Origin: Clostridium punense
Lineage (GTDB): Bacteria; Bacillota; Clostridia; Clostridiales; Clostridiaceae
NCBI RefSeq assembly: GCF_017874425.1
Contig: NZ_JAGGLL010000018.1
Location: 40,239 to 104,238 of the forward strand
Direction of reading: 5' to 3'
Length of the DNA: 64,000 nt
Of this stretch, positions 17,044 to 25,458 are shown piece after piece (position 1 is the stretch's first letter; every line of letters starts with the position of its first letter). Position numbers and translations under genes: made by a program. The notes beneath the pieces are model-generated. The model was not told the origin of the DNA and ran no database searches. It saw only the letters and a list, made by a program, of their open reading frames with translations.

Positions 17044-18429
17044 TTGGCAATGGTTTACGAATTATGCAAAATTACAAACTATGATTTGCGTTTTGAAGTT
17101 GAGCCAGAAAAGGGGTTCTTTAATTCACAAGGAACCATCACTATATTCAATGATACAAAAGAAGCTTTTAAGAAATTAAGTATAATGTTATATCATGATT
17201 TAAGTGTAAAGAATATTAGGAATACAGAAAACGAAAGTTTAGTTTTTTTTCAAGAAAAGGTTTCATTAGAAGACGAAGAAAATTACCTAGTAAATTACAT
17301 AACTATAAGTTTAAATGAAGCTTTGGAAGCTAATGAGCAAATAAATATATCAATTGAGTATGAAGGAAGTCTTAATGGGTATTCAAAAGTAATGGCATAC
17401 GTAAAAGATAAAATTCATAAAGAGTTTTCTATTCTGAGACCTGATTGTCATGCCTATCCTATTATTGCAGAGCCAAGTTTTAGTAGTATTTTAAAGAGTT
17501 ATAAAAATAACTTTATTTATAACATTTCAGTAAAGGTTCCTAAGGTCTATAAGGTAGGGTGTGGTGGAGTATTAAAAAATGTTACAGAAATAAATGATTA
17601 TAATATCTTTAATTATGTAAGTGATTCCCCTACATGGAGATTTGATATTGCTGTTGCGGATTATTCAATTGTAGAAGACAAAGATATTAACCTAAAAATA
17701 TTTGCATTTCCAGAACATAAAGCAAATGCTGAAAATATTGTAGTAAATGAAATAAAAAGAGCTTTTCATTTATTTGAAGACTTGTTTGGAGACTTACGGG
17801 AGGATAAATACTTTACTGTAGTGGAGATAAAAGAAGCTTATGGATCACAAGCAGGAGATAACTATATTTTAATGGAGGAGCATGGATTTAGCAATGATAT
17901 TAGGAAGTTAACTCATTTATATCACGAAGTTGGACATGCTTGGAATGTTAAAGCAAAACATGACATCCAAAGGACTAGATTTTTTGATGAAGCCTTTGCT
18001 TCATATTTTGAAGCACTAGCAATTAAGAATTTTTACGGTTATAAAGAATTTATTGCAAAAATGGACCTCTATAGAAATTTATTTATTGAAAATGTTAATG
18101 AGGACAGAATTAACTGTACTACTCCTATATGTAACTATGGAAAGTATGAAATAGGCCATAATAGCTACACCAAAGGACCGTGGGTACTATATTTACTGAA
18201 TGAAATCTTAGGTGATGAAATGTTTTGCAGGGCTATAAGAATTTTCTTAAGCAAGCATAGGCATAAAGAGGTTGATTTCGAAGACTTTAAGGAATCAATT
18301 GAAGAGGTTTCAAATATTGACCTAAGTATGTTCTTTAAAAAGTGGATATATGGAATAGAATCATCAGAGCTTTTATGTAGTGATGTTGACGTAAAACATA
18401 TGATTAATAACTATAAAAGTGCAGAATGA
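17044..18429 (+). CDS. M1-family aminopeptidase-like metallopeptidase
   Basis: 461 aa from TTG 17044 (GGAGGGG 6 nt upstream; ATG 17050 is an alternative). An N-terminal beta-rich domain (residues 1-200) precedes LYHEVGHAWNVK (HExxH) and FFDEAFASYFEALA (third ligand Glu), the M1 catalytic arrangement. The usual GAMEN substrate motif is replaced by a region reading AYGSQAGDNYILMEEHG, so exopeptidase specificity may differ. It lacks the large C-terminal helical domain of full M1 enzymes. No signal peptide is seen. Confidence 0.7.
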   Translation: MAMVYELCKITNYDLRFEVEPEKGFFNSQGTITIFNDTKEAFKKLSIMLYHDLSVKNIRNTENESLVFFQEKVSLEDEENYLVNYITISLNEALEANEQINISIEYEGSLNGYSKVMAYVKDKIHKEFSILRPDCHAYPIIAEPSFSSILKSYKNNFIYNISVKVPKVYKVGCGGVLKNVTEINDYNIFNYVSDSPTWRFDIAVADYSIVEDKDINLKIFAFPEHKANAENIVVNEIKRAFHLFEDLFGDLREDKYFTVVEIKEAYGSQAGDNYILMEEHGFSNDIRKLTHLYHEVGHAWNVKAKHDIQRTRFFDEAFASYFEALAIKNFYGYKEFIAKMDLYRNLFIENVNEDRINCTTPICNYGKYEIGHNSYTKGPWVLYLLNEILGDEMFCRAIRIFLSKHRHKEVDFEDFKESIEEVSNIDLSMFFKKWIYGIESSELLCSDVDVKHMINNYKSAE

Positions 18430-18465
18430 GGTTTATTAAAGGGATTATTCTAGAAGTTCCTAAGA

Positions 18466-18615
18466 ACGCATAAAAGCCTTAAAACCCGCATAAACACTAT
18501 ATATTGTTATATTCTTATATTTATAACAATATTTCTTGTTATAAATATATAAATACAAGCGGTACTTATGAAGGATAGTAAGCTTTAAAAATTTGTAGTA
18601 TATTGCACGTTTCTT
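18466..18615 (+). other. AT-rich intergenic region with competing hairpins
   Basis: ATATTGTTATA (18501-18511) pairs perfectly with TATAACAATAT (18522-18532). The same downstream strand can instead pair with TTGTTATA at 18536-18543, so the two stems exclude each other. A longer-range ACGCATAA / TTATGCGT match brackets the region. This could be a leader structure for the small Cys-rich gene at 18653, but such AT-rich dyads also arise by chance. Confidence 0.3.
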
Positions 18616-18652
18616 ATGCGTGTAATGGGGAATTAAAGAAGGGGAAGAGAAT

Positions 18653-18907
18653 ATGGATGATAGAGTAAAAGCATTAAGTGGTGGAAATTTAGATATAGAT
18701 TTGGCAAGTGAGGGTGTTGATTGGGCACAGACTCAATGTCCTTGGAACGTTGCTGAGAAAAACAATGAACATAAATGTGCGATAAAAGGCACTTCAATAT
18801 GCAAATACTTTTGTGGAATTAGATTTTTAGATAGCGTATTGTGTAGTTATCCTTATGAAAACAAAGAGGTACTTACAAGAAGTGATATGGATAGGGATTT
18901 ATGGTAA
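18653..18907 (+). CDS. Small cysteine-containing hypothetical protein
   Basis: 84 aa with five Cys: QCPW at 29, HKC at 42, SICKYFC at 50 and 54, and VLCSYPYENKE at 64. Spacing and a nearby His (HKC) suggest metal binding, but no named family is recognised. GAAGGGGAAGAG precedes ATG 18653, which supports real translation. There is no signal peptide or membrane segment. It lies alone behind a hairpin-rich 220-nt gap. Confidence 0.6.
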   Translation: MDDRVKALSGGNLDIDLASEGVDWAQTQCPWNVAEKNNEHKCAIKGTSICKYFCGIRFLDSVLCSYPYENKEVLTRSDMDRDLW

Positions 18908-19105
18908 AGCTGCAATTTGTTGAGTTTAATCAAGTGATGGTTTTAGAATATCTTTTTTGTAAGAGGACTTAAGATAAGTAATTATGATATACCTTAAAAT
19001 TTATATATTTTTAACGAGATTTTAAAACATAGGCCCAAAGTAAGAAAATAAATACAGTGAAATTAAGTCTAAAATTAAATTAAGTTAAATTAATGGGGAT
19101 TTTTC

Positions 19106-19552
19106 ATGAGTGAGGTTATACGTTTAGCTAGATATGAAGAATTAAAAGAAATATTAAAACTTTATAGGCAGCTACAACCAAATGATCCTGATGTTAGTGA
19201 TAATAGTGAATTAAAAGAATTATGGGACTCTATTAATAAAGATCCAAATCTTTATTATATTGTGGTTGAGGTAGATGGGAAGATAGTTTCCTCATGTAAC
19301 ATAGCAATTATAAAAAATCTTACTAGAAATTTACGACCTTATGGATTAATAGAAAATGTTGTTACAGACCTAAACTTTAGAAAAAGGGGCTATGCAACTA
19401 AGGCATTAAATCTAGCTCTTGATATTGCTAAGAAAAATAACTGCTATAAGGTAATGCTTTTAACTGGCTCAAAGAGAGAGGAAACATTAAGATTTTATGA
19501 AACTGCTGGATTTGAAAGAGGTGTGAAAACAGGATTTGTAATAAGTTTTTAG
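19106..19552 (+). CDS. GNAT family N-acetyltransferase
   Basis: 148 aa. YGLIENVVTDLNFRKRGYATKALNLALDIAKKNNCYKVMLLTG spans strand 4 and motif A (R-K-R-G-Y-A), and REETLRFYETAGFERG is motif B. ATG 19106 follows GGGGAT. The acceptor is unknown. It may be co-transcribed with the small membrane protein at 19611. Confidence 0.85.
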   Translation: MSEVIRLARYEELKEILKLYRQLQPNDPDVSDNSELKELWDSINKDPNLYYIVVEVDGKIVSSCNIAIIKNLTRNLRPYGLIENVVTDLNFRKRGYATKALNLALDIAKKNNCYKVMLLTGSKREETLRFYETAGFERGVKTGFVISF

Positions 19553-19610
19553 TGACATTTAATATGCTTGGTGCTATCAAATTATTAGTAAATAGTGTGG
19601 GGTGATTAAT

Positions 19611-19919
19611 TTGGGAGAATACAATATTTTTATAAGTATTTTTGGGTTAATGTATCTAGTATATGCAATTATATTTAGGAATAAGGTAACCTTATACAAT
19701 AGAAGAAATGACATGGTAGTCCTAAACAAAGAAAGATACTTTAAACTACAATTATATTTTTCTATTGTAAATTCTTTATGGATGATAATTGTAGGTATAA
19801 TAATAGCAAGAGAAAATCTTATTACTCCAAATATATTTTTGATACCAATTCCCTTTCATATCATCAACCTGATATCAACTTTAGTTGCAAGAGCTCTTGG
19901 GTATATTGATTACGATTAA
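19611..19919 (+). CDS. Small membrane protein, unknown function
   Basis: About 102 aa from TTG 19611, for which TGGGGTG is an ideally spaced site; the GTG at 19602 is part of that Shine-Dalgarno itself. Three hydrophobic segments are visible: IFISIFGLMYLVYAIIF, YFSIVNSLWMIIVGIII and IFLIPIPFHIINLISTLV. No family is recognised. It ends 22 nt before the methyltransferase start at 19942, suggesting a short operon. Confidence 0.6.
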   Translation: MGEYNIFISIFGLMYLVYAIIFRNKVTLYNRRNDMVVLNKERYFKLQLYFSIVNSLWMIIVGIIIARENLITPNIFLIPIPFHIINLISTLVARALGYIDYD

Positions 19920-19941
19920 TGCAAAACATGGAGGAGAAGTT

Positions 19942-20832
19942 ATGAAGGAATCTTATTGGAATGGAAGATTAGAGTTTTTAAAAGCTATCCGCACTGGAGG
20001 GTGTAACGATGACTATATAGAATTCTTGGTTGAAAAGGTTTGGAAAATTGATAAACCGGTAAATGTAATTGATTTTGGATGTGGCTTTGGATACATTGGG
20101 TTATTATTAATGCCGCTTTTACCAGAAGGAAGTACATACACCGGAGTTGATATTAGTGAAACACTCTTAGAGGATGCAAGAAAGATTTTTGCAGATTCAA
20201 CCTTTGTTACTAATTTTATAAAGGCAGATTTAAATGAATATATAACAAATGAAAGTTATGATATAGCTATATCCCAAGCAGTTTTAAGGCATATCCCTAA
20301 TGCAAAGGGTGTTCTTGAAAAAATGCTTCAATCAGTTGTAAAGGGTGGCTTAGTGGTTTGTATGGAAGGGGATTTAGAAATTGAAAAGACGGGTCAGTAC
20401 TTTAGTGGATTAGATTATACTGAACTTGGTATGGTACCTTTACATCGAAAAATGTACAAGCAGGAGTTGGAAAATGGAGGAAGAGACTATAGAATTGGAG
20501 TTAAAATTCCTGTGTTAATGCAAGAATTAGGGTTAAATAATGTTGGTGTTAGAATGAATGATAGAGTCAAATTTATAAACCCTTTTGGTGATAAAGAAGA
20601 ACATGAAAAGCATTTTAACGCAGTTACCTCAGCTTGGGGATGGAACAAACAGTTAACTGAAGCTGAGAAGGTGGAATATAAAGCTAGTCTTATAAGTAGA
20701 GGCTTAAGTGAAGAGGAAGCTGAAACTTATGTTATGGGTGAGGTTAAAATAAGAGATTATGTTATGAATAATAAGGATAAAGCTTATATTATTCAAAGCC
20801 CATGTATTTTGATATCTTATGGCAGGAAGTAA
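19942..20832 (+). CDS. Class I SAM-dependent methyltransferase
   Basis: 296 aa from ATG 19942 (GGAGGAG upstream); the frame is open farther 5' but would overlap the preceding gene. Motif I is VIDFGCGFGYIGLLL, strand 2 is YTGVDISETLLEDARK, and ISQAVLRHIPNAKGVLEKMLQSVVKGG covers motifs II and III. A C-terminal extension of about 100 residues (TYVMGEVKIRDYVMNN and following) is typical of small-molecule methyltransferases. The acceptor is unknown. Confidence 0.85.
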   Translation: MKESYWNGRLEFLKAIRTGGCNDDYIEFLVEKVWKIDKPVNVIDFGCGFGYIGLLLMPLLPEGSTYTGVDISETLLEDARKIFADSTFVTNFIKADLNEYITNESYDIAISQAVLRHIPNAKGVLEKMLQSVVKGGLVVCMEGDLEIEKTGQYFSGLDYTELGMVPLHRKMYKQELENGGRDYRIGVKIPVLMQELGLNNVGVRMNDRVKFINPFGDKEEHEKHFNAVTSAWGWNKQLTEAEKVEYKASLISRGLSEEEAETYVMGEVKIRDYVMNNKDKAYIIQSPCILISYGRK

Positions 20833-20928
20833 AAAGTTCATTGCATGACAAGGAAGAAACAACTAAAAAGCTATAAAACTATATAAGTATAGCTGATGAA
20901 GTTATTGGGAATATTGGGGGAAAATACT

Positions 20929-21375
20929 ATGATAAATATACATTTTAAAGCTATTGATAGTACTAATGAAAGTGAAGTTAGAAATATAAAGTTAAAGCAT
21001 GGACAGGAGAAGTTTATTGAAACTGTGGATCAGTGTTTAGAGGAAGCAAGTATTTATAGTCAATGGCAGCCAGTGGCTGTGTATAATGGTGAGGAAGTTG
21101 TTGGCTTTGCCATGTATGGGTCTTTTGGACCCAATAGGGATACTTGGATTGATAGAATAATAATAGATGAAAAATATCAGGGGAGAGGCTTTGGCAGAGC
21201 TGCAATGGTAAAACTTATCGATATAGTTTCAAAGAAGTATGAAGTAAATGTGGTATATCTAAGTATAATTGAAGATAATCATGTGGCTCGTAAGTTATAT
21301 GAAAGCATTGGATTTCAATATATCAATGAAAAGGATGTAAATGGAGAGCCTATATTTCAATATGTGATTTCTTAA
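20929..21375 (+). CDS. GNAT acetyltransferase, BltD/spermidine acetyltransferase-like
   Basis: 148 aa from ATG 20929 (GGGGGAA upstream); an earlier in-frame ATG at 20896 lacks a site. VVGFAMYGSFGP, WIDRIIIDEKYQGRGFGRAAMVKLI, VVYLSIIEDNHVARKLYESIGFQ and VNGEPIFQYV follow the order and wording of B. subtilis BltD-type polyamine acetyltransferases closely. Acetylation of spermidine or spermine is inferred from this resemblance. Confidence 0.75.
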   Translation: MINIHFKAIDSTNESEVRNIKLKHGQEKFIETVDQCLEEASIYSQWQPVAVYNGEEVVGFAMYGSFGPNRDTWIDRIIIDEKYQGRGFGRAAMVKLIDIVSKKYEVNVVYLSIIEDNHVARKLYESIGFQYINEKDVNGEPIFQYVIS

Positions 21376-21517
21376 CACTGCATCGTAAAAACTTTAAAAG
21401 AGAAATAACAAATGCTTTTAACTATAATCAAAATTATTCTTAAATTCAAATATATTGTTTACAGAAAGTAGTTTTTATGATTAAATTTTTTAAATATTTG
21501 CTAGGAGAAAATTTATA

Positions 21518-22051
21518 ATGAATGGGTATTTTATGACAACAGAAAGAATAGGGTTTTCTCTTTGGAGAGAAGAAGACCTACTAAAGGCTATTGAACTTTG
21601 GGGAAATCCTAAGGTTACAAAATTTATAACTGCTAAGGGAAAGATCACTGAGGAAGAAATAAAGCAAAGATTAAAGAAGGAAATAGAAACCTATGAAAAC
21701 AGTGAAATTCAGTATTGGCCAATTTATTTGTTAGAAACAAAGGAGTTTGTTGGATGTTGTGGGTTAAGACCCTATGACATAAGCAGCAATACTTTAGAAA
21801 TGGGTATACATTTAAAAGAAAAGTACTGGGGATTTGGATTAGCTGAGGAAGCCTGCAATGAAGTTATAAAATATGCCTTTAATACCATTAAAGTAAGGTC
21901 ACTATTTGCAGGTCACAACCCAAATAATAAGGCATCAGAAAGGTTGCTTAAGAAGCTAGGATTTAAGTATACTCATGAGGAGTTTTACCCACCAACAGGA
22001 CTGAACCATCCATCATACTTAATGAGTAAAAATGATTTCAAGTTTATATAG
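21518..22051 (+). CDS. GNAT acetyltransferase, RimJ/RimL-like
   Basis: 177 aa. The N-terminus MTTERIGFSLWREEDL is the typical RimJ-type strand 1. LEMGIHLKEKYWGFGLAEEACNEVIKYAF carries motif A, and GHNPNNKASERLLKKLGFKY carries motif B. TAGGAGAAAA precedes ATG 21518. The family acetylates protein N-termini or small amines; the target is unknown. It starts a run of three consecutive GNAT genes. Confidence 0.85.
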   Translation: MNGYFMTTERIGFSLWREEDLLKAIELWGNPKVTKFITAKGKITEEEIKQRLKKEIETYENSEIQYWPIYLLETKEFVGCCGLRPYDISSNTLEMGIHLKEKYWGFGLAEEACNEVIKYAFNTIKVRSLFAGHNPNNKASERLLKKLGFKYTHEEFYPPTGLNHPSYLMSKNDFKFI

Positions 22052-22120
22052 TTTATAAAAGTGGCTTGTAAAAAGAGTGCTATAACAGAATGTTTCCTAG
22101 AGATTTGAGGGGGGATTCAA

Positions 22121-22615
22121 ATGATTTTAGAAACAGAAAGACTTATTGTTAGAGAATTTACTGATGAAGACATTGATTTAATTTATGATATCAATAATGA
22201 TCCTGAATGTATTAAATTTAATGGGTGGGATTCAATGTCCTATGAACGATGTCAAGAAGAAATTAGAAAATGGATAGAGAAATACTCTTTTAGTCCAGGC
22301 ACTGGAGCCTTTTGTGTGGAGAGCAAAATAGAAAAAACTAAAATTGGCATGGCATTTATAGTTAGTACAGATAAGGCTGGGGAATACGAAGTTGGTTTTA
22401 GGCTCCGTAGAATTCATTGGGACAAAGGGTATGCAAAAGAAATAACTAAAGGTTTTATAAAATACTCAAAGAATAACTTAAATGCCTCAGTTTTAATAGC
22501 AGAGGTATATAAGTCCAACATAAAATCTAGAAATGTATTTGAAAAATTGGAGTTTTCAAAGTTTCAGCATCCTCATGGGGAAGATGGACTAGTTTACAAG
22601 TATAATCTTAAGTAA
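22121..22615 (+). CDS. GNAT acetyltransferase, RimJ/RimL-like
   Basis: 164 aa. MILETERLIVREFTDEDIDLIYDINNDPE is the classic RimJ-type opening. YEVGFRLRRIHWDKGYAKEITKGFIKYS is motif A, and VYKSNIKSRNVFEKLEF is motif B. GAGGGGGGA precedes ATG 22121. The gene starts 69 nt after the previous GNAT and ends 32 nt before the next one. Confidence 0.85.
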   Translation: MILETERLIVREFTDEDIDLIYDINNDPECIKFNGWDSMSYERCQEEIRKWIEKYSFSPGTGAFCVESKIEKTKIGMAFIVSTDKAGEYEVGFRLRRIHWDKGYAKEITKGFIKYSKNNLNASVLIAEVYKSNIKSRNVFEKLEFSKFQHPHGEDGLVYKYNLK

Positions 22616-22647
22616 AATCAAAGAGTTTTTAGTAAAGGGGATAAAGT

Positions 22648-23145
22648 ATGGGGATTAAAGAAATTACTCAACCAGATATTATTGATATAGATAAGGAATT
22701 AAGATTAAGAACTCCAAATAAGAATCAATGGGAAGTTGCCCTGCCATGGTATGAGAATCCAAAGGTACTATACTATTCTGAGGGAGTTACAGATAAAGTT
22801 TATGACATGGAAAAAATAAAGGGGATGTACACTTACTTAGGAAGGGTTGGAGAATTATATTTTATTGAGATATTAGAAAGTGGAGTTTGGAAGCCAATTG
22901 GAGATGTAACTTTATCAGAAGAAAATATGCCTATTGCAATTGGAGAGGAAGCTTATTGGGGAAAAGGAATAGGTAAAAAAGTTATAGGAAGCCTCATTGA
23001 ACGAGCAAGAAAAATTGGGCTAAAAAAGCTTCAGGTTCCATCAATTTATTTATATAATAGCCGTTCAGAAAGTTTATTTACATCTCTGGGATTTATACAA
23101 ATAAATGAAAATGAAAAAGAAAAGTCTTTTGAATTAGTTTTATAA
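22648..23145 (+). CDS. GNAT family acetyltransferase
   Basis: 165 aa. The central strand VTLSEENMPIAIGEEAYWGKGIGKKVIGSLIERARKIGLKKLQVPSIYLYNSRSESLFTSLGF gives motif A (GKGIGK) and motif B. The N-terminal half (WEVALPWYENPKVLYYSEG) differs from the two preceding GNATs, so it is not a simple tandem duplicate. AAAGGGGAT precedes ATG 22648. A terminator follows at 23194. Confidence 0.8.
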   Translation: MGIKEITQPDIIDIDKELRLRTPNKNQWEVALPWYENPKVLYYSEGVTDKVYDMEKIKGMYTYLGRVGELYFIEILESGVWKPIGDVTLSEENMPIAIGEEAYWGKGIGKKVIGSLIERARKIGLKKLQVPSIYLYNSRSESLFTSLGFIQINENEKEKSFELVL

Positions 23146-23193
23146 TAAAAAGTAAGGTTTGAGTGGATAAGATAATAGAAGAAAAGTTTAATG

Positions 23194-23236
23194 ACTCTAG
23201 CTATGAAATGTAAATTTATATAGCTAGAGTTTTGTT
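23194..23236 (+). terminator. Intrinsic terminator
   Basis: A perfect 10-bp stem (ACTCTAGCTA with TAGCTAGAGT) is followed by TTTGTT. It closes the GNAT run. Confidence 0.75.
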
Positions 23237-23304
23237 ATAATTTGCTATTACTAGAGTAGTTGTTATTGTATAAGAAATATTTATTGAATAACAATAAATA
23301 ATTG

Positions 23305-23332
23305 TTGATATATTGTTAAAGTGGTGTATAAT
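23305..23332 (+). promoter_or_regulatory. Sigma-A-type promoter
   Basis: TTGATA (23305-23310), a 16-bp spacer and TATAAT (23327-23332) lie 39 nt before the start of the membrane protein at 23371. Confidence 0.65.
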
Positions 23333-23370
23333 TATGGTATGAAATACAATAGTTGTTAAGGGGTATTGCT

Positions 23371-24117
23371 ATGAATTTACATAAAGTATCTTCGGATTTT
23401 AAAAAAGCACCATTTCCAGCAGTAATGGCACTGATTTCATTTGTTTTATTTGTTTTTATATATTATTTTATAACTGTAAGGTCAGTAAAACCCTATTATT
23501 TTATGGGATTAATCTTTGCTATACCGTTTGCTTCCTTTGCAGCGATTACTATTTTTACAGTAAAGGAAAAGCTAAAAAGCAAAGTAGCGGTTATCCTAAC
23601 AAGTGTATTAACAGTTATTATGCCAATTGTAATGTGTTTTGCTTTTATATTTATGGCTATGATGGCATCCATTGATACTGTAACTGATTTAAGCAAATAT
23701 CATAGAGTTTTGAAATTGAAGGATTATGAAAATAATGAATTGATAAAACATTTTCCTAGTAAAATACCGAGTAATGCAAAAGATGCTATATTTAATTATC
23801 AACCTGGGTTTTTACAAGGAGGCGAGGAATATCGACTGAAATTTACTACTGATGTAAACACTATTGAAAGTTATACTAAGGAACTTTCCCAAATAGCAAA
23901 ATGGATAGGAAAGTCAAGTAATAGAGAAGTGGAGATTAATGGAGTAGAAATGGTATCCTTTGATAACTTTGGGTATAATAAACTACCCTTAGACTTTACA
24001 ATTTATCTAATTGTTAGTGAACCCTATAAGCCCTTTGATTGGAATCATGGTGAGTTAAGCCTAGTTGCGGTAAGTAAACAAAGAAGTGAAATAATATTCT
24101 TTGCTGAAGACTGGTAG
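23371..24117 (+). CDS. Membrane protein with C-terminal soluble domain, unknown function
   Basis: 248 aa from ATG 23371 (AAGGGG upstream). Three hydrophobic helices occupy residues about 10-110 (VMALISFVLFVFIYYFI, FMGLIFAIPFASFAAITIF, AVILTSVLTVIMPIVMCFAF). A roughly 140-residue polar domain follows with no motif I recognise. A sigma-A-type promoter lies 39 nt upstream. The gene is monocistronic: no obvious partner before the riboswitch-controlled xpt. Confidence 0.6.
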   Translation: MNLHKVSSDFKKAPFPAVMALISFVLFVFIYYFITVRSVKPYYFMGLIFAIPFASFAAITIFTVKEKLKSKVAVILTSVLTVIMPIVMCFAFIFMAMMASIDTVTDLSKYHRVLKLKDYENNELIKHFPSKIPSNAKDAIFNYQPGFLQGGEEYRLKFTTDVNTIESYTKELSQIAKWIGKSSNREVEINGVEMVSFDNFGYNKLPLDFTIYLIVSEPYKPFDWNHGELSLVAVSKQRSEIIFFAEDW

Positions 24118-24298
24118 TAAAAACTTTATTGGTAAAAAACTTGAGAAAATAATAAAAATAGGTTTTATTTCTAAAAGGTATTGCAATTAATTTTGTTTTA
24201 ATATAAGATAATATATAAATAAAGGGTGTTTACGAACTATAAATAAAATAAGTGGTGACAATGTTCGTGAATATATAATTTAATATAGGAATTTTATA

Positions 24299-24367
24299 CT
24301 TCGTATATGTTTGGAAATATGGTCCAAGCGTTTCTACCAGGCAGCCGGAAACAGCCTGACTACGAGG
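24299..24367 (+). promoter_or_regulatory. Guanine-class purine riboswitch aptamer
   Basis: P1 (CTTCGTA, 24299-24305, with TACGAGG, 24361-24367), P2 (TTGGA/TCCAA) and P3 (CAGGC/GCCTG) are all present. So are the conserved ATATGG and GTTTCTACCAGG core stretches. The base before TAC at 24360 is C, the guanine/hypoxanthine-specific position (U would mean adenine). It controls xpt and the nucleoside transporter operon. Confidence 0.95.
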
Positions 24368-24463
24368 GTTTACATAAGCATTTGAGGAATTTTTTGAATC
24401 CATTTTAATATGGATTTTCAGAATATTATTTATTAATATTCTTGTTTTCCCTTAATTTGTATT

Positions 24464-24506
24464 AAACTCTCTAGATTGGAAACCAATTTGGAGAGTTTTT
24501 ATTTTA
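24464..24506 (+). terminator. Riboswitch-controlled terminator
   Basis: AAACTCTC (24464-24471) pairs with GAGAGTTT (24491-24498) around an inner ATTGG/CCAAT stem, followed by a T run. The 5' arm can instead pair with GAGGGTTT at 24364-24371, which contains the 3' strand of P1. Guanine binding would therefore free the terminator: an OFF switch. Two further hairpins (AATCCAT/ATGGATT and GAATATTA/TAATATTC) lie between. Confidence 0.85.
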
Positions 24507-24754
24507 CCCATTTTTATAGGGAACTAAAGTTAAGACTTAGCTTATACACTATTTCTGCATTAGCTCCCTAAGGCTCTTTGGAAATTAATAAGATAAATTT
24601 TCATTATGGAAGCCTAAGTAAAAACTTGGATGAGTAAACTCGTATGCTCATTAACTATTAACTAATCTAAAATGGGATTTTACAAAAGTTAAATCTCCTT
24701 ACCAGGTTGTAAGAAGTAAACTTAATAACTATTAATTGGAGAAAGGATAAGATT
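24507..24754 (+). other. Long 5' leader between riboswitch terminator and xpt
   Basis: About 248 nt without an open frame. An imperfect TAGGGAACTA / TAGCTCCCTA pairing and a CTTAC/GTAAG hairpin are visible, but no known RNA class is recognised. It belongs to the read-through transcript of xpt. Confidence 0.35.
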
Positions 24755-25324
24755 ATGAAAATTTTAAAAGAAAGAATTATGAAAGATGGCTTTATAATTG
24801 GAACTAAAGTTTTAAAAGTAGATAGTTTCTTAAACCATCAAATTGATGTAGAGCTTTTTAATGAAATCGGAAAAGAATTTAAAAGAAGATTTAGTGATGA
24901 TGAGGTAACAAAAATCCTCACTGTAGAAGCTTCAGGCATAGGCATTGCTTGTATAGCAGCGCAGTATTTCAAGGTTCCAGTGGTTTTTGCAAAAAAACAT
25001 GAGGCAACTAACCTTGATTCAGAGGTCTTTGAATCAGAAGTTTATTCTTTTACAAAGAATAAGAACTATAAAATAAGGGTTTCAAAGCAGTTTCTTAAAA
25101 AAGAGGACAAGGTCCTAATTATAGACGATTTTTTAGCTAATGGAAATGCAGCTAAGGGACTTATTAGTATTGTAAAACAAGCCGGTGCTGAGCCTACAGG
25201 TGTAGGAATTGTTATTGAAAAGGCATTTCAAGATGGAAGAAGTAAGGTAGAAGAAACTGGAGTCAGAGTTGAATCCTTAGCCATAGTTGAATCTATGTGT
25301 GAAGGAAATATAGTGTTTAAGTAA
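24755..25324 (+). CDS. xpt: Xanthine phosphoribosyltransferase
   Basis: 189 aa, the usual Xpt length. The PRPP-binding loop reads [17 protein letters not shown] (near residues 122-140). [30 protein letters not shown] and the C-terminal [13 protein letters not shown] are Xpt signatures. It converts xanthine and PRPP to XMP in purine salvage. TTGGAGAAAGGA precedes the ATG. The guanine riboswitch upstream and the nucleoside transporter downstream fit the role. Confidence 0.93.
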   Translation: MKILKERIMKDGFIIGTKVLKVDSFLNHQIDVELFNEIGKEFKRRFSDDEVTKILTVEASGIGIACIAAQYFKVPVVFAKKHEATNLDSEVFESEVYSFTKNKNYKIRVSKQFLKKEDKVLIIDDFLANGNAAKGLISIVKQAGAEPTGVGIVIEKAFQDGRSKVEETGVRVESLAIVESMCEGNIVFK

Positions 25325-25458
25325 CTTTAGTTAAATCAGCCTTAAAAGATATTATAAATTAAACTACAGAAGAAATAGCAATGTAAACACCTAGAATTTA
25401 GAAGTTTTAAGATTAGCATTGCAAATTTAAATACTAGTTAAATAAGGAGAGTGTAAAA

